Below, piece after piece: positions 1 through 8,820 of a stretch of DNA of 64,000 bases. Within the stretch, counting starts at the first letter, position 1. Each line of letters opens with the position of its first letter. This DNA is from CALOCY01 sp942491975 (GTDB taxonomy: Bacteria > Bacteroidota > Bacteroidia > Bacteroidales > Prolixibacteraceae): assembly GCA_942491975.1 (NCBI GenBank), contig CALOCY010000004.1:1984001-2048000 (forward strand). The letters are read 5' to 3'. The notes below the pieces were generated by a model. It did not search any database and was not told the origin of the DNA. It worked only from the letters and a program-made list of their open reading frames with translations. The translations under genes and the position numbers were made by a program.

Positions 1-1558
1 TCACTTTGTAATCAGGCAAAGGAAAGCAATCCCGAATAACTTCATATCCCTGCTCTAAATCTTTAAATGAAAGCTTTTCCGATTCTTTGATGAGCGGATA
101 GACCACATAAACCTGCCGTCCTTCGGCAACCTGTTTTTTCAAAAAGGCAAACACTTCCGCACGTTTTTTGTCAAAAAAGTGCATCGTTTTGATGGCTTTT
201 CTTCCGGGGGGCAGTTCGTCAATTACTGAAACTTCAAGATCACCATAAATGGTCATGGCCAATGTTCGCGGGATGGGCGTAGCCGTCATCACCAACACAT
301 GCGGCGGAATCGTGTTTTTCTTCCATAGTTTTGCACGCTGGGCAACGCCAAACCGGTGTTGCTCGTCAATAATGACCAATCCCAGGTTTTTATAGGCTAC
401 CGTATCTTCAAGCAGTGCATGCGTACCGATAAGCAACTGTATTCCGCCATTCAACAACTGTTCATGCAATTTTTTTCGTTCCGATTGCCGGGTAGAGCCT
501 GTCAGCAAACCAATGTTCACCGGCATTCCCCGCAACATTTTAGTAATGGTTGCATAGTGTTGGTTGGCCAAAATTTCGGTAGGTGCCATCATACACGACT
601 GGTAACCGTTGTCGATGGCCATCAATACCGTCATCAATGCCACCAATGTTTTTCCACTTCCCACATCACCCTGCAACAGGCGGTTCATCTGGTGTCCTAT
701 TCCAGTATCTTTCCGGATCTCTTTCAGTACTTTTTTCTGTGCTCCGGTAAGTTCAAACGGTAAAAAATCGTTGTAAAATGTATTGAAATTGTAGCCGATA
801 TTGGAAAAGAAGTGCCCTTTAAATTTTTTATAGCGGTTGGCTTTTAACGAAAGTATTTTAAGTTGAATGTAAAACAGCTCCTCAAATTTGAGCCTGAGTT
901 GAGCTTTTCGCAGCAGCTCGGTATTTTGGGGAAAATGAATGTTGACCAGTGCATCGCTGAGTGATATCAGTTTGAGTTTTTCAATCAAATAAGGCGGCAA
1001 CGTCTCCTTTATTTTTCCCGATAATTGACGGATAAGGTTGTATTGCAATTTTAAAATCGCCCGTGAGTTGACAAAACTGCGTTTCATCTTTTCGGTAGTA
1101 TTGTAAAACGCCTGTAGCATACCTTTAGTTGCAGGACTCTCTGTCCCCACCTCTTCCAATTCGGGATGTGCTATATTTATCCGCCCATTGAACAGGGCCG
1201 GTTTTCCAAACAACACATACGATGCATTCAGTTTAATCCCCTGTTTTGCCCATTGTATACCCCGAAACCAGACCAATTCCAACTCACCCGTTTCATCAAC
1301 AAACCGGGCAGACATCCGCTTTTTCCGTTTTTCGCCCATCTCCTCAATTGCTGTAATTTTTCCTGTCACCTGAATATACGGCATGTCGCCCCTCACCTCT
1401 GCCACTTTATAGAATTTTGTGCGGTCAACATATTTATACGGAAAAACATAAAGCAGATCACCAAATGTATGCACCTCCAGCTCTTTATTGAGCAGCAATG
1501 CCCTTTTGGGGCCTACCCCGGGAAGAAATTTTATATCCTGTCTCAGTAAATCCTGCAT
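1..1558 (-). CDS. recG: ATP-dependent DNA helicase RecG (partial, C-terminus outside window)
   Basis: RecG remodels stalled replication forks and Holliday junctions. Only the first 519 residues are in the window; about 180 more are expected beyond base 1 for a family of about 700 residues. The ATG at 1556-1558 begins MQDLLRQDIKFLPGVGPKR, a typical RecG start. An OB-fold/wedge segment (QVTGKI, about residue 60) comes first. It is followed by Walker A GDVGSGKT near residue 297, the DEQH box near 397 and motif III TATPIPRT near 425. It is divergent from the next gene, with 85 bp between them. Identification is secure; only the C-terminal helicase lobe is unseen. Confidence 0.96.
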   Translation of the reverse strand, partial: MQDLLRQDIKFLPGVGPKRALLLNKELEVHTFGDLLYVFPYKYVDRTKFYKVAEVRGDMPYIQVTGKITAIEEMGEKRKKRMSARFVDETGELELVWFRGIQWAKQGIKLNASYVLFGKPALFNGRINIAHPELEEVGTESPATKGMLQAFYNTTEKMKRSFVNSRAILKLQYNLIRQLSGKIKETLPPYLIEKLKLISLSDALVNIHFPQNTELLRKAQLRLKFEELFYIQLKILSLKANRYKKFKGHFFSNIGYNFNTFYNDFLPFELTGAQKKVLKEIRKDTGIGHQMNRLLQGDVGSGKTLVALMTVLMAIDNGYQSCMMAPTEILANQHYATITKMLRGMPVNIGLLTGSTRQSERKKLHEQLLNGGIQLLIGTHALLEDTVAYKNLGLVIIDEQHRFGVAQRAKLWKKNTIPPHVLVMTATPIPRTLAMTIYGDLEVSVIDELPPGRKAIKTMHFFDKKRAEVFAFLKKQVAEGRQVYVVYPLIKESEKLSFKDLEQGYEVIRDCFPLPDYKV

Positions 1559-1643
1559 AAATACGTTTAATAGGTAACAGAGCATTGGATTTTTTTGCCT
1601 GAAAACCCAACAAATCACACGTTTTAACAATCAACTAAAAATA

Positions 1644-2429
1644 GTGAAAATAATCTTCATCCGTTTTAATTTTTTTGTGGCTTTTTTCATATCATTGTTT
1701 TCAAATACCAAAGCCGTGTCCTTACATTATCAGCTGAAATATTTAAACTACCTGCTTACTGCACGTCACCGTAAAGGGTACGGCATACACTCCCCCCTGC
1801 TTTTTGAGTTGATTACACAGGTCGTTGAATCCCGGATACCACATCCTGAGTATGCTTATTTAAGTTCGCTAAACAAGCTATTGAGAAGATCATTTACCCA
1901 TCCCAAAGCCAAAAAACTTTTTAACGATGACCTCTCAAAGAAGCATGGGCATTTGGCTTTCAGGCTTGTCCGTTACCTGCAACCCCGGGTTCTTTTTACA
2001 TTGGGTCCTACAAGCGGAATGAATATCGCTTACACAGCTTATGCGTGTCCTGATGCTACCCACGTTTACTGCTCAACACTACCTGAACAGGAGGATCGGG
2101 TTGTAACAACTATTTCTGCAGCTATCCCTGAAGCCAATATAATGGCACATAACAGTACTGTTTTAGGTAAATACAGTCCCGGCATGGGAATAATCAGCCT
2201 TACGGACAATGCGGAACAGAACCGTGCAAGCTATACAAAACTGATAAGTCTGCTGACCGGTGACTTTATTGTGCTGATAAAAGGTATCCATCGCACCAGG
2301 GAGAATGAATCTTTTTGGAAAGAGATAAAGGATTCCCATACAATAAAAGTCTCTTTTGACCTGTTTTATACAGGTTTATTGATCAATTTTGCCCCATTAC
2401 AAAAACAGGATTTTACAGTATATTTTTAA
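1644..2429 (+). CDS. Class I SAM-dependent methyltransferase-like protein
   Basis: This 261-residue protein from a GTG at 1644 has the Bacteroidetes signature RHRKGYGIHSPLLFELI near residue 45. A stretch LGPTSGMN near residue 120 sits where the family has a nucleotide-binding LGTSLG loop. The family is usually annotated as a class I methyltransferase, but the substrate is unknown. The first 24 residues are hydrophobic and not family-like. A second in-frame GTG at 1716 gives MSLHYQLKYLNYL, closer to relatives, and may be the true start. It stands alone, with a promoter for the next operon directly downstream. The fold is fairly likely; the function is unassigned. Confidence 0.6.
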   Translation: MKIIFIRFNFFVAFFISLFSNTKAVSLHYQLKYLNYLLTARHRKGYGIHSPLLFELITQVVESRIPHPEYAYLSSLNKLLRRSFTHPKAKKLFNDDLSKKHGHLAFRLVRYLQPRVLFTLGPTSGMNIAYTAYACPDATHVYCSTLPEQEDRVVTTISAAIPEANIMAHNSTVLGKYSPGMGIISLTDNAEQNRASYTKLISLLTGDFIVLIKGIHRTRENESFWKEIKDSHTIKVSFDLFYTGLLINFAPLQKQDFTVYF

Positions 2430-2463
2430 CATTTTTTAATTAGCTTACAGCTAACATAATTCA

Positions 2464-2471
2464 TACATTTG
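2464..2471 (+). promoter_or_regulatory. Bacteroidetes -7 promoter element TACATTTG
   Basis: A perfect TAnnTTTG element ends 20 bp before the ATG of the ABC ATPase gene. No clear TTTG -33 box was seen at the right distance. It probably drives the ABC ATPase and adenosyltransferase genes. Confidence 0.5.
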
Positions 2472-2491
2472 CTTATCTTAAATCAAATCAT

Positions 2492-3193
2492 ATGACACCT
2501 GTTATACACCTCGAAAACATTATAAAGCACTATCAGGTAGGAACACAAGTTGTAAAAGCACTTCGTTCTGTTTCCCTTTCCATCAATCAGGGAGAGTATG
2601 TAGCCATCATGGGGGCTTCCGGTTCGGGAAAGTCAACATTGATGAATATTATCGGGTGTCTTGATACCCCTACAGAAGGCAGTTATATACTTAATCAGAC
2701 CTGTGTAAGCCAACACTCCGATGATCAGCTTGCGAGTATACGCAATCGTGAAATCGGGTTTGTTTTTCAAACATTTAACCTGCTTCCGCGTTACAGTGCT
2801 ATGGAGAATGTTATGCTCCCGCTGATTTATGCCGGGGCAGATAAAGAAGAACGCAAAAAACGGGCTTTGGAGAAACTTATTGAGGTTGGATTGGAAGACC
2901 GGGTTGAACACAAACCGAATGAGCTATCGGGAGGACAACGGCAACGGGTAGCTGTGGCCCGTGCATTAATTAATAATCCTTCGATTCTTTTAGCCGATGA
3001 GCCTACAGGAAACCTTGATTCCAGGATTTCAGAGGATATTATGCGTTTATTTGCGCAAATACATAAAGCAGGGAATACCATTATACTGGTAACGCATGAA
3101 GAGGATATTGCCATGCATGCACACCGTATCGTCAGGCTGAAAGACGGGGAAGTTGAATCGGATGAAGTAAATGCAAACCCTGTAAATAACTAA
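2492..3193 (+). CDS. ABC transporter ATP-binding protein, LolD/MacB type
   Basis: This 233-residue ATPase belongs to the family that powers lipoprotein release or macrolide/peptide efflux through FtsX-like permeases. Walker A GASGSGKST is at 41-49, the Q-loop at Gln93, the signature LSGGQRQ at 145-151, Walker B LLADE at 166-170 and the switch His at 202. The N-terminal IHLENIIKHYQVG and the D-loop GNLDS are typical of the LolD group. No permease gene is adjacent, so its partner is encoded elsewhere. The adenosyltransferase gene follows after 7 bp and is probably co-transcribed. The ATPase call is certain; the transported substrate is not. Confidence 0.92.
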   Translation: MTPVIHLENIIKHYQVGTQVVKALRSVSLSINQGEYVAIMGASGSGKSTLMNIIGCLDTPTEGSYILNQTCVSQHSDDQLASIRNREIGFVFQTFNLLPRYSAMENVMLPLIYAGADKEERKKRALEKLIEVGLEDRVEHKPNELSGGQRQRVAVARALINNPSILLADEPTGNLDSRISEDIMRLFAQIHKAGNTIILVTHEEDIAMHAHRIVRLKDGEVESDEVNANPVNN

Positions 3194-3200
3194 GGTACGC

Positions 3201-3752
3201 ATGAAAATATATACAAAAACAGGTGATGACGGAACCACCGGGCTCATTGGCGGCACCAGGGTAAAAAAGTACCACATCCGCCTGGAGGCATACGGTACGG
3301 TTGATGAGTTGAACTCATGGATCGGGCTTATGCGCTCACAGGGCATTGATAATCAATCAATAGAAACACTTTTAAGCATACAGGGGAAGTTGTTTGTAAT
3401 TGGTGCCAGCCTGGCAACGGATAGTTCAGCAACCGATTTCAGGCAGGAGCTTCCATGCAACGGTAGTGACATTGAACAATTGGAGAAAGCTATTGATCAG
3501 ATGGAGAAGGAGTTGCCCCCAATGAATAATTTCATCTTACCAGGAGGCAATAACCCGGTATCGTTTTGCCATATTGCACGCACAGTTTGCCGCAGGGCCG
3601 AACGACATGTCATCCTTCTTAGCGAAGAGAGTGATGTTGAACAAAACATTACAACGTACCTGAATCGTTTATCCGATTACCTGTTTGTATTATCAAGATA
3701 TATTGCGCATAATCAGGGCATCAGTGAAACCCCCTGGATATTAAAAAAATAA
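3201..3752 (+). CDS. Cob(I)yrinic acid a,c-diamide adenosyltransferase, PduO type
   Basis: The enzyme transfers the adenosyl group of ATP to cob(I)alamin to make coenzyme B12. The 183-residue length fits PduO-type enzymes. The ATP-binding N-terminus KIYTKTGDDGTTGL (2-15) and the segment AYGTVDELNSWIG (about 30-42) are characteristic. The C-terminal helix bears the conserved LNRLSDYLFVLSR. No signal peptide is present, so the protein is cytosolic. It follows the ABC ATPase by 7 bp, but no other cobalamin gene is near, so the pairing may be only transcriptional. It probably serves B12-dependent mutases elsewhere in the genome. Confidence 0.93.
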   Translation: MKIYTKTGDDGTTGLIGGTRVKKYHIRLEAYGTVDELNSWIGLMRSQGIDNQSIETLLSIQGKLFVIGASLATDSSATDFRQELPCNGSDIEQLEKAIDQMEKELPPMNNFILPGGNNPVSFCHIARTVCRRAERHVILLSEESDVEQNITTYLNRLSDYLFVLSRYIAHNQGISETPWILKK

Positions 3753-3767
3753 TTTTTTTACGGGTTA

Positions 3768-3797
3768 TTTGTTTTGCTGTTTTTTTTACTATATTCG
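3768..3797 (+). promoter_or_regulatory. Promoter upstream of the DUF2795 gene
   Basis: TTTG at 3768-3771 is followed after 18 bp by TATATTCG at 3790-3797, one mismatch from TAnnTTTG. The spacing fits the Bacteroidetes -33/-7 pattern. The ATG follows 37 bp downstream. Confidence 0.55.
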
Positions 3798-3833
3798 CGA
3801 AAATCTAAAAAGAAATAATTAACCTTTCGGAAT

Positions 3834-4055
3834 ATGTATTGGACACTTGAGTTAGCTTCAAAACTGGAAGATGCCCCATGGCCGGCAACTAAAGATGAAC
3901 TGATTGATTACGCTATCCGGTCGGGAGCACCTCTCGAAGTAATTGAGAACCTTCAGGAACTTGAAGAAGAGGGTGAAATATATGAAAGCATTGAAGATAT
4001 CTGGCCTGATTATCCCAGTAAGGAAGATTTCTTTTTTAATGAAGACGAGTATTAA
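3834..4055 (+). CDS. DUF2795-type small acidic protein
   Basis: This is a 73-residue soluble protein with many Glu and Asp residues. Its N-terminal two thirds (WPATKDELIDYAIRSGAP, then an LQELEEEGE helix) resemble the DUF2795 fold, with a helix-turn-helix-like pattern. The acidic tail ends in FFFNEDEY. It is conserved in Bacteroidetes as a stand-alone gene, and its function is not established. It has its own promoter and is followed by a strong terminator shared with the convergent OstA-like gene. The short length, good promoter and family likeness make it a real gene. Confidence 0.85.
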   Translation: MYWTLELASKLEDAPWPATKDELIDYAIRSGAPLEVIENLQELEEEGEIYESIEDIWPDYPSKEDFFFNEDEY

Positions 4056-4078
4056 AAGATGAAACCCACCATAAAAAG

Positions 4079-4101
4079 ATGCAGGCCTGAAGCCTGCATT
4101 T
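4079..4101. terminator. Bidirectional intrinsic terminator
   Basis: A perfect 8-bp stem, ATGCAGGC at 4079-4086 with GCCTGCAT at 4092-4099, encloses a 5-base loop. It is followed by a T run on the plus strand and preceded by an A run that serves the minus strand. It sits between two convergent genes. Confidence 0.85.
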
Positions 4102-5637
4102 TTATTTTCTGAAAATATCGTTCTTATTTTTAGGCCGAATAGCCTCATACCATTTAAACCCTTTCAGTTGCTTATCGGATAGAGATAGTCCCCCTAACGG
4201 GGAGAGGCTTGCATCAGGTTTGGTAATAAACAGTATCCGGTCTATTTCATTCGCTTTAAATTTAATGGTAATGTTACTACTTTCAACCCTGTTCATACCA
4301 ATAATGGCACTCCCTATTTCTTCGCTTTCACGCGCAAAATAGAGTGATTGCCCATTGCCGGAAACATCTATTCGCTGCAGGTTGTTGTCATAAACATAGC
4401 CTGTCATATTCTTCCCTTTTACCTGATTGAATAGCAAACTGTCTTCCTGTGCAACAATGAAAGAGTTTTCGATGAGCCTTATAATACTGTTTTTCTCATC
4501 TTTTTTCTCCATCTCCATATAGTTGGCTGTAAGTTGGTTGCCCTCAGACCATAATACGGGTCCGGTAAAAAGCTGTATGGTTGAATCTTTGGTAAAATAG
4601 AGCAATGAGTCACACTTGCCCTGAATATCGTCCCGGTAAAACCGTACCCCGTAATAAGCTTTTATAATTTTCTCTTCAGTAACGGTGTCCGGTATCATTT
4701 TTAATGTGTCGGCATGCAAGTAGAATGTATCTTCTCCCGACACCTGTATAAAAAGCGCAGAATCAGTCACCATAGCGTATTCGGTCTGCTCATTGTAGAA
4801 TGCCTTGTGCCCTTCTACCATCATATTATTCTCTTCATCTTTGAGCTTAATATTTCCAGATGCCTGGCCAATGCCTGTTTCCTTATCGTAGTTGATAATA
4901 TCACCCGCAAGGGTCTGTACCCCCTTTCGAATTTCTGCTTTACGGGTAAGCCTGGCTACATTTGTGCGGGTGTCATACCATCCCCCTTCGGCATACAACG
5001 TACCATCTTCCCCTACAATGGTTGTTGGTCCGACAATATAGGCCCTGCCGGTCTGGGTATTGTATTTTAATGTGTCTGAGTAGAGGGTAAAATCTTTGTT
5101 TTCAAGTACAACACTGTCACTAAACAGAAAGAGGTTTTCATTGGCAAAATAGTGCCCTTTTATACTTGTCAGGACATTCGCTGTATCTACGATCTTTGCC
5201 CCGTAATTATAATATCCTATATTCCGGGCTACATCATAATCAAGTGAATCGGTTGTTAATGTCAGTTCTTTATTGATCAATTTTACATTCTGCCTGGCCT
5301 TAGCCAGTTTTAGCTGTCCCTGGTAGTTTACCCGGTTGCAGTAGAGGTGCAACGTATCACCCTGTTCGAAATGCACCTTTCCATAGCCAATAAATATATT
5401 ATCAATATCCCAAAAATGGGCGCTGTCACAGTACATTTGCATGCCTTCCTGCGAAAAGTGAACGTTCCCTAACAACCGTTCTGCATTTCCATTTTTTAAC
5501 GGCTTTCCGTGATCAGCATGTTCAATATTGATGACCTTCCTTTCTTGGGCAGAAAGCATACCAACCAGTAACACAAAAGAAGCCAGAAGTACTATTCCGG
5601 CTTTCATTGCTTTTACTATTTCACTGCGATTGCTCAC
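4102..5637 (-). CDS. OstA-like / LptA-family outer-membrane biogenesis protein
   Basis: This 511-residue periplasmic protein has a signal peptide (hydrophobic core about 13-29, ending LSAQ). The OstA-like beta-jellyroll repeats that follow show as alternating patterns such as YADSAHFWD, YGKVHFEQGDTLHLY, and repeated ADTLK/SDTLKY units. The family moves lipopolysaccharide across the periplasm. This long Bacteroidetes form, unlike the 180-residue LptA, may act as an LptA/LptD-like bridge. Its start overlaps the stop of the MoxR gene by 4 bp, so the two are translationally coupled. It is the last gene of the foldase/MoxR block. Confidence 0.82.
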   Translation of the reverse strand: MSNRSEIVKAMKAGIVLLASFVLLVGMLSAQERKVINIEHADHGKPLKNGNAERLLGNVHFSQEGMQMYCDSAHFWDIDNIFIGYGKVHFEQGDTLHLYCNRVNYQGQLKLAKARQNVKLINKELTLTTDSLDYDVARNIGYYNYGAKIVDTANVLTSIKGHYFANENLFLFSDSVVLENKDFTLYSDTLKYNTQTGRAYIVGPTTIVGEDGTLYAEGGWYDTRTNVARLTRKAEIRKGVQTLAGDIINYDKETGIGQASGNIKLKDEENNMMVEGHKAFYNEQTEYAMVTDSALFIQVSGEDTFYLHADTLKMIPDTVTEEKIIKAYYGVRFYRDDIQGKCDSLLYFTKDSTIQLFTGPVLWSEGNQLTANYMEMEKKDEKNSIIRLIENSFIVAQEDSLLFNQVKGKNMTGYVYDNNLQRIDVSGNGQSLYFARESEEIGSAIIGMNRVESSNITIKFKANEIDRILFITKPDASLSPLGGLSLSDKQLKGFKWYEAIRPKNKNDIFRK

Positions 5638-6596
5638 AACAGTTTCTTTATAATTTCTTCAACGCTTATCCCTTCTGCTTCGGCCCTGTAGTTTTTGATA
5701 ATGCGGTGCCTCAATATGGATTCTGCCACTATGCGGACATCTTCTATATCAGGTGAATATTTTCCGTTCAAAACAGCATGTGCTTTAGCCCCTATCACCA
5801 GGTATTGTGAAGCCCTAGGGCCAGCCCCCCATTTCAGGTATTTATTCGCTTCTTCAGCAGCTTTCACAGTTCCTGGACGTGTTTTAGCTGCCAGTTCTAC
5901 CGCATAAGTCAATACACTATCATTCACCGGGACTTTTCTCACCAGGTGCTGATAGTAGAGTATCTCTTCTGCTGTTATGACCGGATGAAGGTGTATCTCT
6001 TCACCGGTAGTAGTATTTTTCACAATCTCTATTTCATCGTCAAAAAACGGGTAGTCAAGCCAGATTGAAAACATAAAACGGTCAAGCTGTGCTTCGGGCA
6101 ACGGGTAAGTACCTTCCTGCTCTATCGGATTTTGGGTTGCTAAAACAAAAAACGGACGATCAAGATTGTACTTAATCCCTGCCGATGTGACCGACTTTTC
6201 CTGCATAGCTTCAAGCAATGCGGCCTGTGTTTTAGGCGGGGTACGGTTAATTTCGTCAGCCAGTATAATATTGGCAAATACCGGTCCTTTTACAAAAGAG
6301 AATTGTCGGTCTTTATCAAATATTTCCATTCCGATAATATCAGAAGGCATCAGGTCAGGGGTAAATTGAATCCGCTTATATTTCAATCCCAATACTTCCG
6401 AAATCGTGTTTACTAGCAGCGTCTTGGCTAATCCAGGAACCCCTACCAACAAGCAGTGCCCCTGACTGAACATTGAGATCAATACCTGATGGACAACCTG
6501 ATCCTGACCAAGAATTACTTTACGCACATGGCCAAGCAACTCTTCATACTTTTCCCTTAATGCGTCAACAGCTTCTACCTCGTTTGTAAAATTCAT
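5634..6596 (-). CDS. MoxR-family AAA+ ATPase
   Basis: This 320-residue chaperone-like AAA+ ATPase belongs to a family that commonly works with VWA-domain and DUF58 proteins in metallo-enzyme or envelope maturation. Walker A GVPGLAKT is at 52-59, Walker B ILADE at 110-114 and sensor 1 LATQNP at 151-156. The C-terminal lid carries ILRHRI. There is no DUF58 or VWA partner next to it, unlike the usual BatA/BatB operon. Here it is wedged between a SurA-like foldase gene and the OstA-like gene, with a 4-bp overlap to the latter. That context suggests a role in envelope assembly, which is inference. Confidence 0.92.
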   Translation of the reverse strand: MNFTNEVEAVDALREKYEELLGHVRKVILGQDQVVHQVLISMFSQGHCLLVGVPGLAKTLLVNTISEVLGLKYKRIQFTPDLMPSDIIGMEIFDKDRQFSFVKGPVFANIILADEINRTPPKTQAALLEAMQEKSVTSAGIKYNLDRPFFVLATQNPIEQEGTYPLPEAQLDRFMFSIWLDYPFFDDEIEIVKNTTTGEEIHLHPVITAEEILYYQHLVRKVPVNDSVLTYAVELAAKTRPGTVKAAEEANKYLKWGAGPRASQYLVIGAKAHAVLNGKYSPDIEDVRIVAESILRHRIIKNYRAEAEGISVEEIIKKLL

Positions 6597-6612
6597 ACCT
6601 TTTGCCCGGTAA

Positions 6613-7968
6613 TTATTTTATCCAGTTCTCAAATTTAAAATTACAATTCACATACGAATCATCAATCGTAATGTATGTATCAGCCTGCTCTTCCTGAATC
6701 CACTTGTCCATCTCCTCTTCCCGCTTTTTCATCAGGTACATATCACTCAGCATTTTGTAATCATCAGTCAGGTTGGCTTTATGCTTATCTGTTTTATTGA
6801 TCAGTTTTACAATTTTCACCACCTTTACACCTGTCTGTTGATCAATCGCTTCAAAAGGTTCGGATATTTCACCTATCTTAATATTCGTCAACACCTTACT
6901 GTCCTGGGGAGAGATATTCTCAATTTCAAACCGCGAAGCCATTGTCATTGGATTAACCACCAATCCACCATTATTTTTTGTGCTTTTATCCTGTGAATAG
7001 TAATAGGCAGCCTGTTGAAAAGAGATCTCTTTTTTTCGGATCGCATCGGAGATAGTATCCAACATATTATACGCTTTTTCCAACTCTTTTGTATCTACTT
7101 TGGGCTTCATGATAATGTGCCGCGTATTAATTTTATCCCCTTTCCGGTCAATCACTTGCAGGATATGGTATCCAAATTCACTCTTTACCACATTTGACAC
7201 TCTGTCCCCCTTCAGATTAAAAGCCGCAGCTGCATAAGCATCGTCAAGCTGTGCCCTGCCAAGATAGCCAAGTTCTCCACCATTTCGCGCCGCACCATCT
7301 TCAGAGTATAATATCGCCATTGTTGCAAAGCTTTCCCCTTTTTCAATCCGCTTTTTAAGTTCACGCAATTTTGTTTTTACACGTAATTCTTCCGCTTCAG
7401 GGACTTTGGGCACCATAGTTATATGGGCATATTCAAATTGCTCCTGCACAATCGGTTTTTCGTTATCGGATAGATTACGATAGTAGTACCTGACCTCGGA
7501 AGGGGTAACCGTAACATCGCCTATTACTTTCTGTTGCATCTGCTGTGTAAGTAACTGGTTGCGAATCATCTCCTCCATATCCGATTTGATCTTTGTTATC
7601 GGTTTTCCAAAGTATTTCTCCAGCTCTTTTTCTGTCCCCACATGGCTGAGAAAACGTTGCATTTGTTCATCCATTGACCGATTGATTTGACTGGGGGTAA
7701 CAATTATTGTTGTATCCAATTCAGCTTGTGCTACCATCAATTTCTCTACCAACAAGTCCTCAAGGATCACACATTTCATGTCACCATCTGATACGGCCCC
7801 CTGTGCCTGACGCTGAAGGTAGAGTGCTTCAATATCCGACTTCAGGATAATATTTCTTCCAACAATAGAAACAACCTGATCAATAACTTTATCCTGGGCA
7901 GAAATTTTCAATCCGATAATGGTCAATAACAGGGTTAACAACCCTAAATTTCTCAATATACTCTTCAT
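6613..7968 (-). CDS. SurA-like periplasmic peptidyl-prolyl isomerase with two parvulin domains
   Basis: This 451-residue protein has a signal peptide ending near ISAQ (residue 24) and then a SurA-type N-terminal chaperone domain (DQVVSIVGRNIILKSDIE). Two PpiC/parvulin domains follow. The first holds EFGYHILQV around residue 265 and the second starts at NTRHIIM near 282. Such proteins chaperone outer-membrane beta-barrel proteins. The gene is preceded after 3 bp by a parvulin-less relative and followed after 16 bp by the MoxR gene, so it lies in an operon. The second parvulin domain has a degenerate core and may not be catalytic. Confidence 0.9.
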   Translation of the reverse strand: MKSILRNLGLLTLLLTIIGLKISAQDKVIDQVVSIVGRNIILKSDIEALYLQRQAQGAVSDGDMKCVILEDLLVEKLMVAQAELDTTIIVTPSQINRSMDEQMQRFLSHVGTEKELEKYFGKPITKIKSDMEEMIRNQLLTQQMQQKVIGDVTVTPSEVRYYYRNLSDNEKPIVQEQFEYAHITMVPKVPEAEELRVKTKLRELKKRIEKGESFATMAILYSEDGAARNGGELGYLGRAQLDDAYAAAAFNLKGDRVSNVVKSEFGYHILQVIDRKGDKINTRHIIMKPKVDTKELEKAYNMLDTISDAIRKKEISFQQAAYYYSQDKSTKNNGGLVVNPMTMASRFEIENISPQDSKVLTNIKIGEISEPFEAIDQQTGVKVVKIVKLINKTDKHKANLTDDYKMLSDMYLMKKREEEMDKWIQEEQADTYITIDDSYVNCNFKFENWIK

Positions 7969-7971
7969 AAT

Positions 7972-8820
7972 CTACTGATTAAATATTTTAAATTTTCGGT
8001 GCTTCAAACCGTCTCTATACACATCATTCTCTAGTTGTTTCATGAATGACATTTTCCGTTTGTTCAAAATTAAGCTTTTGATCCTTTCTTCAACAAACTC
8101 AATTGGGGAAATCTCATCCCTCAACCTGAAATCTTTGATAAATAAGATGTAAAGGTACTCATTATCTTCACGCTCAATGAATTTATTTTGCCTTAGTTGC
8201 CTTGTTTGATCGGTGATTTCAAACGGGGTTTTTTGCAATACTTCATCAAAGTATACCCATTGATGATTAAAGAGATCAAATCGTTTCGCATATTGAAGGG
8301 CAAAGCTCTCCAGCTCGGAATAATCGCCATCAACAGAAAGGCAAAGTGTTTTAATTTTTTCCCGCCTGACCACTTCCCGGGGTAATTTGAGGTAAACAAC
8401 TTTTACAATGTTACGCTTCAGTATAAAATTTGCAGATTGAGTGTTGTAAAAGTCATCTATCTCCGAACAGGAAACAACCGTGTCCATTTTTTCCGCAACA
8501 AGTGCTTTTTTATAGGCGTATAGCAACAATGAGGTACGATACTCTTCCAGTTCTTTTGAAAAATCTTTCTGTTCATTGCTCAGGTTCTCTTCGGCTTTTT
8601 GCAATAACAGTTGTTTTTTTACCCAAGTATTGATGTAATCCTCCGCAAACTGAAGGCTGTCTATCCTGGTTAATCCCAAAGGCATAACGCTATTCAAATC
8701 AGACTGATATAGCATTTTTTCTCCCACCCGTGCCAACGACACACCTTTTTCGCCCTGAACATTGATTGAACAGGCTTCAAATAAAATCAGGACAATACAC
8801 AAAAAGAAGGTTATTCGCAT
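7972..8820 (-). CDS. SurA-N-like periplasmic lipoprotein without a parvulin domain
   Basis: This 282-residue protein has a lipoprotein signal (hydrophobic stretch then LFEAC, Cys17). The segment after it, VGEKMLYQSDLNSVMP, matches the start of SurA-like chaperone domains, and helical charged segments follow. I cannot find the HIL or FGYH motifs of a parvulin domain, so prolyl isomerase activity is doubtful. Its 5' end overlaps the 3' end of the larger parvulin gene by 10 bp, and it is followed after 3 bp by the two-parvulin gene. It probably acts as a foldase-like chaperone partner in outer-membrane assembly; that is inference from context and N-terminal likeness. Confidence 0.75.
   Translation of the reverse strand: MRITFFLCIVLILFEACSINVQGEKGVSLARVGEKMLYQSDLNSVMPLGLTRIDSLQFAEDYINTWVKKQLLLQKAEENLSNEQKDFSKELEEYRTSLLLYAYKKALVAEKMDTVVSCSEIDDFYNTQSANFILKRNIVKVVYLKLPREVVRREKIKTLCLSVDGDYSELESFALQYAKRFDLFNHQWVYFDEVLQKTPFEITDQTRQLRQNKFIEREDNEYLYILFIKDFRLRDEISPIEFVEERIKSLILNKRKMSFMKQLENDVYRDGLKHRKFKIFNQ

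Noticed and set aside
356..763. 135-codon plus-strand frame inside recG
   Set aside because: It lies on the opposite strand of the RecG coding sequence, which has all helicase motifs.
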